Source of the DNA: Fidelibacterota bacterium
GTDB lineage: Bacteria > Fidelibacterota > UBA8477 > JABMPR01
Length of the DNA: 37,558 nucleotides
Assembly (NCBI GenBank): GCA_013202385.1
Contig: JABMOT010000118.1
Coordinates: forward strand, 1 to 37,558
Direction of reading: 5' to 3'
Shown here: in pieces, positions 24,251 to 32,586 of the stretch
How positions within the stretch are numbered: position 1 is the first letter of the stretch
How the letters are laid out: each line of letters begins with the position of its first letter
Position numbers and translations under genes: made by a program
Notes under the pieces: model-generated
What the model was told of the DNA's origin: nothing
Seen by the model: only the letters and a program-made list of their open reading frames with translations
Database searches by the model: none

Positions 24251-26482
24251 GTGAGTAAAGACGTTTTTGCCAATCACAGAACCAATACGGTGATAATAAT
24301 AGTTCTGATTACGTTATTTATAAGCGTAATCTATATACCGAAAACAATCTGGGATTATGAGGCTAAACTTCGTGACGAATCTCGCTTTCGGATGAATACA
24401 ATGAGTTTGGCAGAAAGACTACACTATCAGCTGGTTAAATCTTATACCACGGATAGCGAACAATTAGTTAGAGTGGTTAATAGCGTCAGGGATAGCTTAC
24501 TCGTCGCAAAAAATGATAGCAGTTACAGCTATTATGGCATGCACAAAATCCCGCTTGCCGGAAAATCCATCCCGGTGAATTACTCAGATGAATATCTGGA
24601 TTTATATCGAAAACTTCATCTTGATCTATTCAAAATACTTGAACCTAGCCATCATACGAATCCTCAATCTGTCTATCAGATTTTAGATACAATTAAAACG
24701 AGATTTGAGGAGGGAAATTTTGTTGGCGAGCAAACTCTTGAGGTCGATAGTATTCCGCTCAGCTTTATCGTTTCTGATAAATTTGATATTCTTTATCAAA
24801 ACATCACAACTGCCATGTTTAATTATTTAACAACCAGTTATACAAAATATCCCGAATTCTCAAACCCTCTTGTACATGCTGTCATGGATAGTATTGCGAA
24901 AAATCCAAATCTATCTGGGAGAACCGATTTTGCTGGAATCTATGATGGACCAGTAAGAATTGATTTTATCATACCGTCCAATTTTAAAGAGAATCTTGGT
25001 ACAACACTTGAAGCTTACAAGAAATTATTTGTCATGGATGCCTATGATTCAGCCACCTATGGCGACACACTTTATGATATGGCATTGGCAGAATTTTTAA
25101 CCCTGTCTGACACTTTAGATTATGTTCCTGAGAAACTCAATCTCATCTATACCGACACGAGTAACATAAAGGTTAAAGTACCAGTAGATGTAAAAGTCCA
25201 GGATATGGAAGCGGCTATTTCCAAGCGACGCAATAAACTTTACACTTTGCTAACTGGATATAGTGAACCCAGTGCCTATATTGCCAATTATATTATTAAT
25301 GTGGCCAAAGATTCTTTGGCTTCACCCAATGCGGGCATGGATTCAATACATATAGACGTTGATCTAACCAACGCCATTTTCAATATAAACATTCACAAGA
25401 ATATTGCAGAATTGTTCTACAAAGTCAACCTTGAGCAAGCCTATTACAAAACCCAGGTAAACTTGCGCGATCTGGATTGGGAGCAGGCCGCAATGGATGT
25501 CGTTGAATCTGTGGCCAGCTCACTTCAGAGAAAATCTGATTTTAAAAACTGGCAGACGGTTGAAGCTGAGTCAGATACATTTTATGTAAATATTCCTGAC
25601 AAGTTTCTGAGAATGTATGACAACATGAATATGGCGCTCTTCGAGAAACTGAGTGGCGTGCCCAACAACATTCATGACTTTACATACAAAGTGGTGAGTG
25701 AAGCCCAGCGGCTAGCCAATGTTGATACTCTGGATTGGCGCGGAGCTCAAGTTATCGAATTTGAACCTGACACTATTTTAGTCGATGTCTTTCCAACCTT
25801 TTTATCAGAGTATGACACCACTTTTACAATCGCTCGTGATACAGTAGTTCAAATTGGTGATAGCTCTTTTACTGGCGTTTGGTTCCGCAATAAAGTGGGT
25901 GTTATTCATGAGATGGCTTATGATTCACTCATATTTCTTACATCCACACTTAATTCTAGGTACAAATATAATTTTCATGGTACCGATAGTGTCGCGTCAA
26001 TAAATATTATTGAGAAGAGTGACACTTCTAGAGTTGAAAAAGTATTCTATGGGATGGAAACCTATATCATGACATTTGGTGAGGACAGTCTTTTAGAGAA
26101 CCTCTATCGTATTACTGATATGTATGCAGACTATGATTCTATTCAAATAGACAGTCTCAGCGTGGTTTCTGATGAATTTATTTCCGGTTCTTTGGAAAAA
26201 GACTTATTTACGGTCAAAGACTCATTTGGCGGTTGGCAGGATACGACCATTGATAAAAAGTACGTAAAAAGACAACTCTACCGTCATTATAATCTCGTAG
26301 AAGAGCATAGCCGTTGCGCGGTTACAAATATTCCGTTCAGAATCACGGTTAGAAATAATGTAAATTTGACCATAGAATCCCCGATTACAGCGCCAATCGA
26401 GAAAAGTCGCTATCTATTCTTTTCCCAGGTGGATTCCAGTCACGGACGTATCGCAGATGGGGAAGAGAGCTGGTTAAAATAA
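24251..26482 (+). CDS. Single-pass periplasmic protein with about seven internal repeats, function unknown
   Basis: I do not recognise this 743-residue protein. It starts at GTG 24251 after a strong GAGGAGG site. Residues 1-12 are cytoplasmic, 13-33 form one transmembrane helix, and the rest is expected in the periplasm. A unit of about 60-75 residues recurs: a helix, a short strand, then a strand of alternating hydrophobics followed by an amphipathic helix ending in Leu-Phe-x-x-Leu. Cores begin near residues 107 (SIPVNYSDEYLDLYRK), 167, 234 (PVRIDFIIPSNFKENL), 306, 365, 443 (TFYVNIPDKFLRMYDN) and 508 (TILVDVFPTFLSEYDT). After about 530 the repeat fades and a separate C-terminal part has 'CAVTNIPFRITVRNNVNLTIESPI'. 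It lies 13 bases after the ComEA-like gene and 14 before the PilM-like gene, so it is probably a structural part of the same machine. Confidence 0.8.
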   Translation: MSKDVFANHRTNTVIIIVLITLFISVIYIPKTIWDYEAKLRDESRFRMNTMSLAERLHYQLVKSYTTDSEQLVRVVNSVRDSLLVAKNDSSYSYYGMHKIPLAGKSIPVNYSDEYLDLYRKLHLDLFKILEPSHHTNPQSVYQILDTIKTRFEEGNFVGEQTLEVDSIPLSFIVSDKFDILYQNITTAMFNYLTTSYTKYPEFSNPLVHAVMDSIAKNPNLSGRTDFAGIYDGPVRIDFIIPSNFKENLGTTLEAYKKLFVMDAYDSATYGDTLYDMALAEFLTLSDTLDYVPEKLNLIYTDTSNIKVKVPVDVKVQDMEAAISKRRNKLYTLLTGYSEPSAYIANYIINVAKDSLASPNAGMDSIHIDVDLTNAIFNINIHKNIAELFYKVNLEQAYYKTQVNLRDLDWEQAAMDVVESVASSLQRKSDFKNWQTVEAESDTFYVNIPDKFLRMYDNMNMALFEKLSGVPNNIHDFTYKVVSEAQRLANVDTLDWRGAQVIEFEPDTILVDVFPTFLSEYDTTFTIARDTVVQIGDSSFTGVWFRNKVGVIHEMAYDSLIFLTSTLNSRYKYNFHGTDSVASINIIEKSDTSRVEKVFYGMETYIMTFGEDSLLENLYRITDMYADYDSIQIDSLSVVSDEFISGSLEKDLFTVKDSFGGWQDTTIDKKYVKRQLYRHYNLVEEHSRCAVTNIPFRITVRNNVNLTIESPITAPIEKSRYLFFSQVDSSHGRIADGEESWLK

Positions 26483-26496
26483 CAGACTGAGGCAAT

Positions 26497-27438
26497 ATGC
26501 TGGCGATTCACATTACGCATAACTCTATAAAATATGCCCAACTGGTAAATTTTAAAGGGACACCTTTCATTGAGAGTCTTGGGAAAGTAAGCATTAAAGA
26601 AGGCTTACTGATGCCGGATATGAGCAATGGAGAGGTAATGGTTTCTCTGGCTAGCCAAATAGCTAAAATAAGAAATTCAGCAGAATTTCCTGATAACTCA
26701 ACCCATATCGTCATCGATAGCGATTGGTTCCCACTTGGTATTCACCAGGTTGATGCGACCCTATCGGGGCCAGATCTCAATAAATTTCTAAAGTGGCGGA
26801 TGGATGAGATGCTTGAAAGTGCAGCTTCCCAATTCTCGCTTGTTCATCAGGAGCTGAGTCGATCTCCTGAAAAAGGCGTCGACTATCTTACCATAGGTAT
26901 CCCCATAACCTTTGATGCCTGGCTGCAAAAAATATTCGCATCGTCTGAATTAGAAGTTAAAAAGGTGATTACTGAAATACAGGCGCTGGGAGATATTCTT
27001 GCAGCAAGTGGTCTATTGGATACTGAGGGTGGAATTCAAGTCGTTATGGATAATCGAGAGAATTGCATCTCTTGCCATCTGTATCAAAAGGGAGATTTCA
27101 TCGGTCTGTTTCAAGCCTCTCTAAATTGGGATTACAAGATTACAATTGACCACTCCCGTGGAGATTATGAATTAATCACTCAGGTAAAAGACTCAATTGA
27201 GAAGGCAATCAAGGGAAAACGAGATCCACAAAATGTGATCACCAACCTCTTTTACTTCACCTCTGCCGGCGATGACACTGTATTGAATAATTTAAAACAG
27301 TATCCAGATTCCTGCAAAATTCTCAATCTGGTACAACACTTTAATTTTCGTGATCCAGAATATCATAATATTGACGAGTATGCTGTCGTTTTGGGAGCCT
27401 TAAGTATGGAGATACAGGAGCGTTTCCATGAAGATTGA
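26497..27438 (+). CDS. PilM-like actin-fold protein
   Basis: The 313-residue protein is soluble. Its opening 'MLAIHITHNSIKYAQLVNFKGTPFIESLGKV' follows the first beta-hairpin of actin-like proteins in the PilM/GspL family, which typically read 'iGIDIGsssIKvvel'. A segment 'LKWRMDEMLESAASQFSLVHQEL' corresponds to the PilM stretch with two helices before 'D...l', and the end 'DEYAVVLGALSME' resembles the 'a.alGLAlr' helix of PilM. The nucleotide-binding residues are not well conserved, so it may be a degenerate scaffold. PilM sits under the inner membrane and binds the N-terminal tail of PilN; here the next gene, overlapping by 11 bases, has that arrangement. The call rests on pattern and context and should be treated as probable only. 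Confidence 0.6.
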   Translation: MLAIHITHNSIKYAQLVNFKGTPFIESLGKVSIKEGLLMPDMSNGEVMVSLASQIAKIRNSAEFPDNSTHIVIDSDWFPLGIHQVDATLSGPDLNKFLKWRMDEMLESAASQFSLVHQELSRSPEKGVDYLTIGIPITFDAWLQKIFASSELEVKKVITEIQALGDILAASGLLDTEGGIQVVMDNRENCISCHLYQKGDFIGLFQASLNWDYKITIDHSRGDYELITQVKDSIEKAIKGKRDPQNVITNLFYFTSAGDDTVLNNLKQYPDSCKILNLVQHFNFRDPEYHNIDEYAVVLGALSMEIQERFHED

Positions 27439-28564
27439 TCTGAGAAAAGACAGAGGTCTTCTTGGGTCGGTCAAGTTCCAGGCCACAAGTTTGCGCAATG
27501 AGGAACTCTCGGAAGATGAGCAAATAGCTGAAACCATGCGTCGACGACGCAGTGGAAAACAATCCAAGGATACGGATGAACCATCAGATCCAGGATTTTC
27601 TAACGAGCCAACCAGTACAGAGAGTACTCCCAAATCCAAAAAGAATGTGAAGCGTATTTCCTTAAGGGAGTTGTTGATATTTATTATGATGCTGGCCAGC
27701 TTTGCCTATTACTTGTATGATAAAGGGGAGCTCTTTTCCTCCATCGATAAGGCAAAAAGTTATGTCATGAATTTGGTTGGGATGCCCATTATAGAATCAA
27801 ACGATTTAGATATGGCTGAGGACACTCTGGACGGGGATGGCATTCTACCTGAATCTCTTTTCAATGCACTAATGCCGGTCACATCACATATTGCAGCCTT
27901 AGCTGATTCAATAGCTAAGCTAAATGATGAATCACTTTTTATCGATTCAAAAGACAGCAGTGATTCAAGCGAGTATGATTATGTTTATATTCCCGTTATC
28001 GAAAAACAAGTCATATTGTCTGACGATGACTTAAGTATTATCAATAACAGGTCTTTATTATTGTTGGTCACCGAATTAATAGATGTTTATCCAGCAGAGT
28101 CTGGTGCCGGGCATCTATTCTTAAAACGAGATGCACTAAAGCTAACAGCACCTCGGCGTGGCGAATGGGTTGGTCAGGTAAAATCAACCCTGGATAAATT
28201 TGTCTCAGGAAGTTTCATCGAGGATTACAGTTCTGGAAAAGCGGTACTCACCAGTAAGTTTGAACTCATATTATATACTGAACAGGATTTTCAGCCGCAG
28301 ATTCTGAGCGCACTCAAACTTCTTGATGTTCTCGCTCATCCTTTTAATGATTATCTTAAGCAGATCATTATTGATCTTGCTAGAGGCGTCGATGAAAACC
28401 CAGCTAAATTCACCTTTGCTGGCAGCATACAAGAAATTCAATATATTTTATCATCCTGGGCAGAATCTCGAAATAATATTCGGCTGACTTCAATTGATAT
28501 TGATTTCCAGGGTGATGAACTTACTCTTACCATTGGCGCAATCTTCTTCACATATAAACCATGA
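27428..28564 (+). CDS. PilN/PilO-like bitopic membrane protein
   Basis: The 378-residue protein has a cytoplasmic tail of about 78 residues that begins 'MKIDLRKDRG' and contains a charged, Ser/Pro-rich low-complexity stretch, one transmembrane helix at about 80-97 ('ELLIFIMMLASFAYYLYDKG'), and a periplasmic part with two likely ferredoxin-like halves: about 205-290 ('LLLLVTELIDVYPAESGAGHLFLK') and about 330-378 ('FTFAGSIQEIQYILSSWAES', 'LTSIDIDFQGDELTLTIGAIFFT'). The last phrase resembles the closing strands of PilO and GspM. PilN and PilO are each about 200 residues, so this may combine both roles or be a distant analogue. It overlaps the PilM-like gene by 11 bases and rsmD by four. No secretin, pilin or motor gene follows. 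Confidence 0.6.
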   Translation: MKIDLRKDRGLLGSVKFQATSLRNEELSEDEQIAETMRRRRSGKQSKDTDEPSDPGFSNEPTSTESTPKSKKNVKRISLRELLIFIMMLASFAYYLYDKGELFSSIDKAKSYVMNLVGMPIIESNDLDMAEDTLDGDGILPESLFNALMPVTSHIAALADSIAKLNDESLFIDSKDSSDSSEYDYVYIPVIEKQVILSDDDLSIINNRSLLLLVTELIDVYPAESGAGHLFLKRDALKLTAPRRGEWVGQVKSTLDKFVSGSFIEDYSSGKAVLTSKFELILYTEQDFQPQILSALKLLDVLAHPFNDYLKQIIIDLARGVDENPAKFTFAGSIQEIQYILSSWAESRNNIRLTSIDIDFQGDELTLTIGAIFFTYKP

Positions 28565-29097
28565 CTCGAATAATAGCAGGGGAATGGAGGGGACATTCTC
28601 TTCCCAAGCTTAAGACCGGAACTGTACGACCCACAACCGATCGTGCGCGAACTGTATTGTTTGATACCCTACGCAATGTACAGGATCTTAATGTGTTAGA
28701 TTTATATAGTGGAACGGGAGCTTTAGGTTTTGAAGCATTGAGCCGAGGTGCTGCATCGTTAGTATCCATCGACAAAGATCCGAACTATATACACATGCAG
28801 AAAACCTGGATTAAAGATCGGGGAAAACAATTTAAGGCGTATGTGGGAGACGTTGGTTCTATTCTTAAAAGACTTGGTCAGAAATATGATTTAATCCTCG
28901 CTGATCCACCCTATGATCAAGGTATTTCTAACGATATCCTTGGACTCATCGAAGCTCATATATCTGCCCAAGGTGTATTCGTTTTTGAGAAATCAAAACG
29001 AGATGAATCCACGTTAAATTCAAAGCTATTTGTCCTTGAGAAGGAAAAAGTGGTTGCAGAAACAAAAATTCAAATATATAAGGCGTGCGGAATATGA
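28561..29097 (+). CDS. rsmD: 16S rRNA (guanine-966-N2)-methyltransferase RsmD
   Basis: RsmD methylates G966 of 16S rRNA during 30S assembly. The 178-residue protein has the family start 'RIIAGEWRGHSLP', 'RPTTDRARTVLFDTL', the SAM motif 'LDLYSGTGALGFEALSRGA' and the catalytic 'LADPPYDQG' (the D-P-P-Y motif of N-methyltransferases). All are in normal order. Start ATG overlaps the previous stop (ATGA); the end overlaps coaD by four bases. The rsmD-coaD pair is widely conserved. Confidence 0.93.
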   Translation: MTRIIAGEWRGHSLPKLKTGTVRPTTDRARTVLFDTLRNVQDLNVLDLYSGTGALGFEALSRGAASLVSIDKDPNYIHMQKTWIKDRGKQFKAYVGDVGSILKRLGQKYDLILADPPYDQGISNDILGLIEAHISAQGVFVFEKSKRDESTLNSKLFVLEKEKVVAETKIQIYKACGI

Positions 29098-29579
29098 AAA
29101 AACGTTTAGCCATTTATCCAGGTACATTTGATCCCATCACGTTGGGACACCTGGACATTATTGAACGATCTGTATCTATTTTCGATGAAGTCCTGGTATC
29201 AGTGGGTCGCAATATAGGCAAACAACCACTTTTCTCCGTCGAAGAGCGCATTGACATGATTGAGCGGACCACCGCACATCTTGACAACGTTAGAGTCTCA
29301 TATTTTGATGGGCTTATTGTTGAGTACGCCCGAAAACTAGATGCAGTCGCTATGATCAGGGGACTCAGAGCCATGTCTGATTTTGAATTTGAGTTCCAGA
29401 TGGCACTGGTTAATCGTACTCTCGACCCAGATTTAGTTCAGGTATTTTTAATGCCACATGAGGCTTATACTCATCTTAATTCAACCATCGTTAGGGAAGT
29501 ATCAAGTTTTGGCGGTGATATAAGTTCATTTGTTACACCCTACGTAGCTGAAGTGCTGCATAAGAAGTTTCACAGATAA
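29094..29579 (+). CDS. coaD: Phosphopantetheine adenylyltransferase
   Basis: CoaD makes dephospho-CoA from 4'-phosphopantetheine and ATP, the fourth step of coenzyme A synthesis. Of its 161 residues, 'AIYPGTFDPITLGHLDIIERS' holds the T-x-G-H nucleotidyltransferase site, 'AMIRGLRAMSDFEFEFQMALVNR' is the phosphopantetheine pocket, and 'NSTIVREVSSFGGDISSFV' carries the closing 'SSxxVRExxxxGGD' motif. The ATG at 29094 overlaps the rsmD stop; an in-frame GTG at 29085 is less likely because the protein normally starts two or three residues before the 'AIYPG' strand. Confidence 0.94.
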   Translation: MKKRLAIYPGTFDPITLGHLDIIERSVSIFDEVLVSVGRNIGKQPLFSVEERIDMIERTTAHLDNVRVSYFDGLIVEYARKLDAVAMIRGLRAMSDFEFEFQMALVNRTLDPDLVQVFLMPHEAYTHLNSTIVREVSSFGGDISSFVTPYVAEVLHKKFHR

Positions 29580-29604
29580 AACGAAGTTGAAAGTGTAAAT
29601 TACT

Positions 29605-29883
29605 ATGCCTACCTATGAATATGAATGCCTTAATTGCGGCACTCACTTTGACTTATTTCAAAAGATGTCTGATTTGCCTCTGGACAATTGTATCAATTGT
29701 AAGGGCAGCGTCAGACGTGTGGTTAGTGGTGGCAGCGGATTGATCTTTAAGGGATCAGGGTTCTATATTACGGATTATGCAAAAGGGAAGAGTAGTTCCT
29801 CCAGGGCATCAACTGAGGGGAGTGATAAACCCAAACCAGATACAAAGTCAGAAAAAAGCGAAACCCCTAAATCAACCTCCTAA
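29605..29883 (+). CDS. FmdB-family zinc ribbon protein
   Basis: The 92-residue protein has the putative regulatory FmdB zinc ribbon: 'MPTYEYECLNCGTHFDLFQ' with Cys 8 and 11, then 'CINC' with Cys 29 and 32, followed by 'RRVVSGGSGLIFKGSGFYITDY', which is the family's standard continuation. The last 30 residues are a Lys/Ser/Pro-rich tail of low complexity. The family is widespread and poorly characterised; members have been linked with regulation and with small-molecule metabolism but not with a single function. It is the last plus-strand gene before the convergent glgC. Confidence 0.88.
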   Translation: MPTYEYECLNCGTHFDLFQKMSDLPLDNCINCKGSVRRVVSGGSGLIFKGSGFYITDYAKGKSSSSRASTEGSDKPKPDTKSEKSETPKSTS

Positions 29884-29915
29884 TTACGACACATTTAATT
29901 TTTTAAAAGCCAGGC

Positions 29916-31157
29916 TTATATCTCAAAATTATCTGGAATGGTTGCATTCTTAGGAATGATGATGATTCCATCTTTTATCACCACCGTATCACTTTGATAT
30001 TCACTAACATTGTTCTTGTTGATTAACTTCACATTCTTCCCTATCCGAACATTCTTGTCAACAATTACATTTTTCAATACAGAATTTTGACCCACTCCCA
30101 TTGGTATTGAATTGTTTGAGGCATTTTCATAATAATCTGCTCCCATAAAATAGGTGCGCTCTATGGTCACGTCATCGCAAATAATACTTCGAATTCCTAT
30201 GATCGAATCAACAAGTTGTGCGTTCCCAATTTTACAGCCTTCACAGATGATGGAGTGTTCTATTTGGGCGCCACGAATTTCACTTCCTGGTAAAAATCGT
30301 TGCCGTGTATAAATTGGATTATCCTCAGCGTAGAAGGTAAAGTGAGGGTTCTCTTTTGTCAGATTGATATTTGCTTCAAAGAATGTTCTAATAGTTCCAA
30401 TGTCTTCCCAATATCCCTGAAATCTAAAAGCAGTTGTTTTTAGAGTCTCAATGGAGTGTGGAATGATATTTTTACCAAAATCGTCACCCTGGATTTTCAA
30501 AACCTCATTCAAAGTGGATTTGTTGAATATGTAGATTCCCATTGATGCGAGAACTTTATTCTCTCCCTCGATCATTTCTGAAAGCTCATTAATGAGCGCT
30601 TCGTTTTGCGGTTTTTCAACAAAACGAGTGATGCTCCCATCCTTGTTTGCTTTTAAAACACCAAGTTCTGGGGCACTCGCCGATGGCATGGGTTTTACTC
30701 CAACAGAAACATCTGCACCTGAATTTAAATGATGTTCAAAAAATTCAGAATAATCCATTTTGTAAAGGTGGTCACCGGCGAGAATGAGATAATGAGAGAC
30801 ATTCATGTGCTCGAATCGATCCCAATAGGATCTTACTGCGTCGGCTGTACCTTGAAACCAGTCTTTGTTTTTGACCGTCTGCTGTGCCGCTAATATTTCA
30901 ATATCCCCTCCCGAATAAAGATCAAATTTGTATGTCCGTGAGATATGTCGATGAAGCGACGTGGTGTTAAATTGGGTCAGCACATGAATTAGATTGATCC
31001 CTGAATTGATGCAATTACTGATGGGGATATCAATTAAACGGTACTTTCCACCAATGTGAACAGCAGGTTTGGATCGATAGGAGGTGAGCGGGGACAGGCG
31101 TTCTCCACGGCCACCACCCAAAATTATTGCGCCTAATCTTACCTTCGATTCTTTCAC
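29916..31157 (-). CDS. glgC: Glucose-1-phosphate adenylyltransferase
   Basis: GlgC makes ADP-glucose from glucose 1-phosphate and ATP, the committed step of bacterial glycogen synthesis. The 413-residue protein has 'IILGGGRGERLSPLTSYRSKPAVHIGGKYRLIDIPISNC', the catalytic 'LILAGDHLYKMDY', and 'RFVEKPQ', with a C-terminal left-handed beta-helix (hexapeptide-like 'CEGCKIGNAQLVDSIIGIRS', 'VIVDKNVRIGKNVKLINKNNV'). The start is GTG at 31157 with GCGAGG 6-11 bases upstream on this strand. It directly follows glgA (13-base gap), so both are probably one operon. Regulation by fructose bisphosphate or AMP is known for some members but cannot be judged here. Confidence 0.93.
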   Translation of the reverse strand: MKESKVRLGAIILGGGRGERLSPLTSYRSKPAVHIGGKYRLIDIPISNCINSGINLIHVLTQFNTTSLHRHISRTYKFDLYSGGDIEILAAQQTVKNKDWFQGTADAVRSYWDRFEHMNVSHYLILAGDHLYKMDYSEFFEHHLNSGADVSVGVKPMPSASAPELGVLKANKDGSITRFVEKPQNEALINELSEMIEGENKVLASMGIYIFNKSTLNEVLKIQGDDFGKNIIPHSIETLKTTAFRFQGYWEDIGTIRTFFEANINLTKENPHFTFYAEDNPIYTRQRFLPGSEIRGAQIEHSIICEGCKIGNAQLVDSIIGIRSIICDDVTIERTYFMGADYYENASNNSIPMGVGQNSVLKNVIVDKNVRIGKNVKLINKNNVSEYQSDTVVIKDGIIIIPKNATIPDNFEI

Positions 31158-31170
31158 ATAAACCTCGCTT

Positions 31171-32586
31171 TCATGACTGATATAACTCTATATATTTTTT
31201 AGCAGATTGATCCCACGAATAATTTTGAAGCATAGCGCTTCTTACAAGTGTAGCCCACTCTTTTTTGTTTTTAAAAGTTGTTAATGCTCTAGCCAATGCG
31301 TCTCTCAGCATTTCTGCAGAGTAAGGTTCAAAAACGAATCCAGTTCCACTATTTAGCTTCCAATTTTGAACAGTATCACCAAGTCCACCTGTTTTATTGA
31401 CGATGGGAATAGTTCCATATCGTAAACTGTAGAGTTGATTGAGTCCACAAGGCTCAAAGCGGCTGGGCATGAGGAACATATCACAACCAGATTCAATTAA
31501 ATGGGCGAGTGGCTCATTATATCCATTATCAAAAGCGATGCGGCCAGGATGCTTTTGGCTGGCACTTTGCAATTGTTTTGCGATACCTGGGTCACCAGAT
31601 CCAAGAAAGATGAATTTTGCTCCCTGTGCAACAAATTCATCCAATACCTCGAGAATAAGTAAAAACCCTTTATTTTCCACAAGTCGAGAAATCGACCCGA
31701 GGACAGGCGCATTTATATCGGAATCGAGACCTGTCATTTTCAATAATGCTTGTTTGTTTTCAGCTTTTCCAGCTAAGGAATCTATGGAAAAATGAAAGGG
31801 TGTGTATGAATCACTACTTGGGTTCCAGGTCTCCATATCAATACCGTTAATAATACCGCTAAATCGTTTGCTGGCTGAACGTATGCGGGAGAGGCTATGC
31901 TCATCGAGATCGTTTCCATCAAGCAATTCCTGGGCATAGCCAGGACTGACAGTATTAACGATATCGGCATGGTCAACGCCCTCTAAAAGGGCGCTATAGT
32001 TGTCCCACTGTGTTTTTGTGAGGAAGGGATAAAGACCCTCTGGCAAGAGCTGACGGTCAACATTGGAAAAATGACCTTGATATAAAAAATTATGTATGGT
32101 AAATACGGTTCTAATTTTGAGACCAACAGCTTTTATGAGACTGGGTAATAGTCCTGTATGATGATCGTTACAGTGCAAAACATTAATCTTGAACTTCTCA
32201 CGTATCAACAGATCTAACATGACGAGTTGGAAGAAAATGAAACGTTGATTATTGTCTTCATATCCTTCGCCATTTGCTTCAGTATATATCCCATTTCTAG
32301 AAAAATATTTCTCAGACTTGATAAACCAGATTTTCACACCATTCTTACTGGCATTAATCTGATCGACTGAATAGGGCACATCAAACTCACCAAGACGGAC
32401 GGTACCTACAATTCCACTCATCACGATATTATGTTTTTGTGCGTCAATCACACCATATAGCGGCGTGAAAACATGCACTTCAGAAACATAGGCCGAAATT
32501 GCCTGAGGTAAACTTCCAGCTACATCGGCCAAGCCCCCTGCTTTTGAATAAGGGGCGACCTCAGCAGCTACGAATCCAATATTCAT
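31171..32586 (-). CDS. glgA: Glycogen synthase (GT5)
   Basis: GlgA extends alpha-1,4-glucan chains from ADP-glucose. The 471-residue enzyme is full length: N-terminal 'VAAEVAPYSKAGGLADVAGSLP' with the intact K-x-G-G-L ADP-glucose loop (residues about 15-19), 'CNDHHTGLLPSLI', 'TVFTIHNFLYQG' with the active-site His, and C-terminal 'FLMPSRFEPCGLNQLYSLRYGTIPIVNKTGGLGDTV' containing the E-x-x-x-x-x-x-E-type nucleotide-sugar site. It contrasts with the half-length, degenerate relative at 103-936. The gene overlaps the downstream end of the endonuclease/phosphatase-fold gene by four bases. Confidence 0.94.
   Translation of the reverse strand: MNIGFVAAEVAPYSKAGGLADVAGSLPQAISAYVSEVHVFTPLYGVIDAQKHNIVMSGIVGTVRLGEFDVPYSVDQINASKNGVKIWFIKSEKYFSRNGIYTEANGEGYEDNNQRFIFFQLVMLDLLIREKFKINVLHCNDHHTGLLPSLIKAVGLKIRTVFTIHNFLYQGHFSNVDRQLLPEGLYPFLTKTQWDNYSALLEGVDHADIVNTVSPGYAQELLDGNDLDEHSLSRIRSASKRFSGIINGIDMETWNPSSDSYTPFHFSIDSLAGKAENKQALLKMTGLDSDINAPVLGSISRLVENKGFLLILEVLDEFVAQGAKFIFLGSGDPGIAKQLQSASQKHPGRIAFDNGYNEPLAHLIESGCDMFLMPSRFEPCGLNQLYSLRYGTIPIVNKTGGLGDTVQNWKLNSGTGFVFEPYSAEMLRDALARALTTFKNKKEWATLVRSAMLQNYSWDQSAKKYIELYQS

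Noticed and set aside
29884-29915. Terminator between the convergent FmdB-like gene and glgC
   Set aside because: Only a 5-base dyad with a one-base loop (AAGCC/GGCTT) is present, not enough for a stable hairpin, although some termination must occur here.
31439-31795. 118-residue plus-strand reading frame within glgA
   Set aside because: It is antisense to conserved glgA codons and its protein has no motif or plausible composition.
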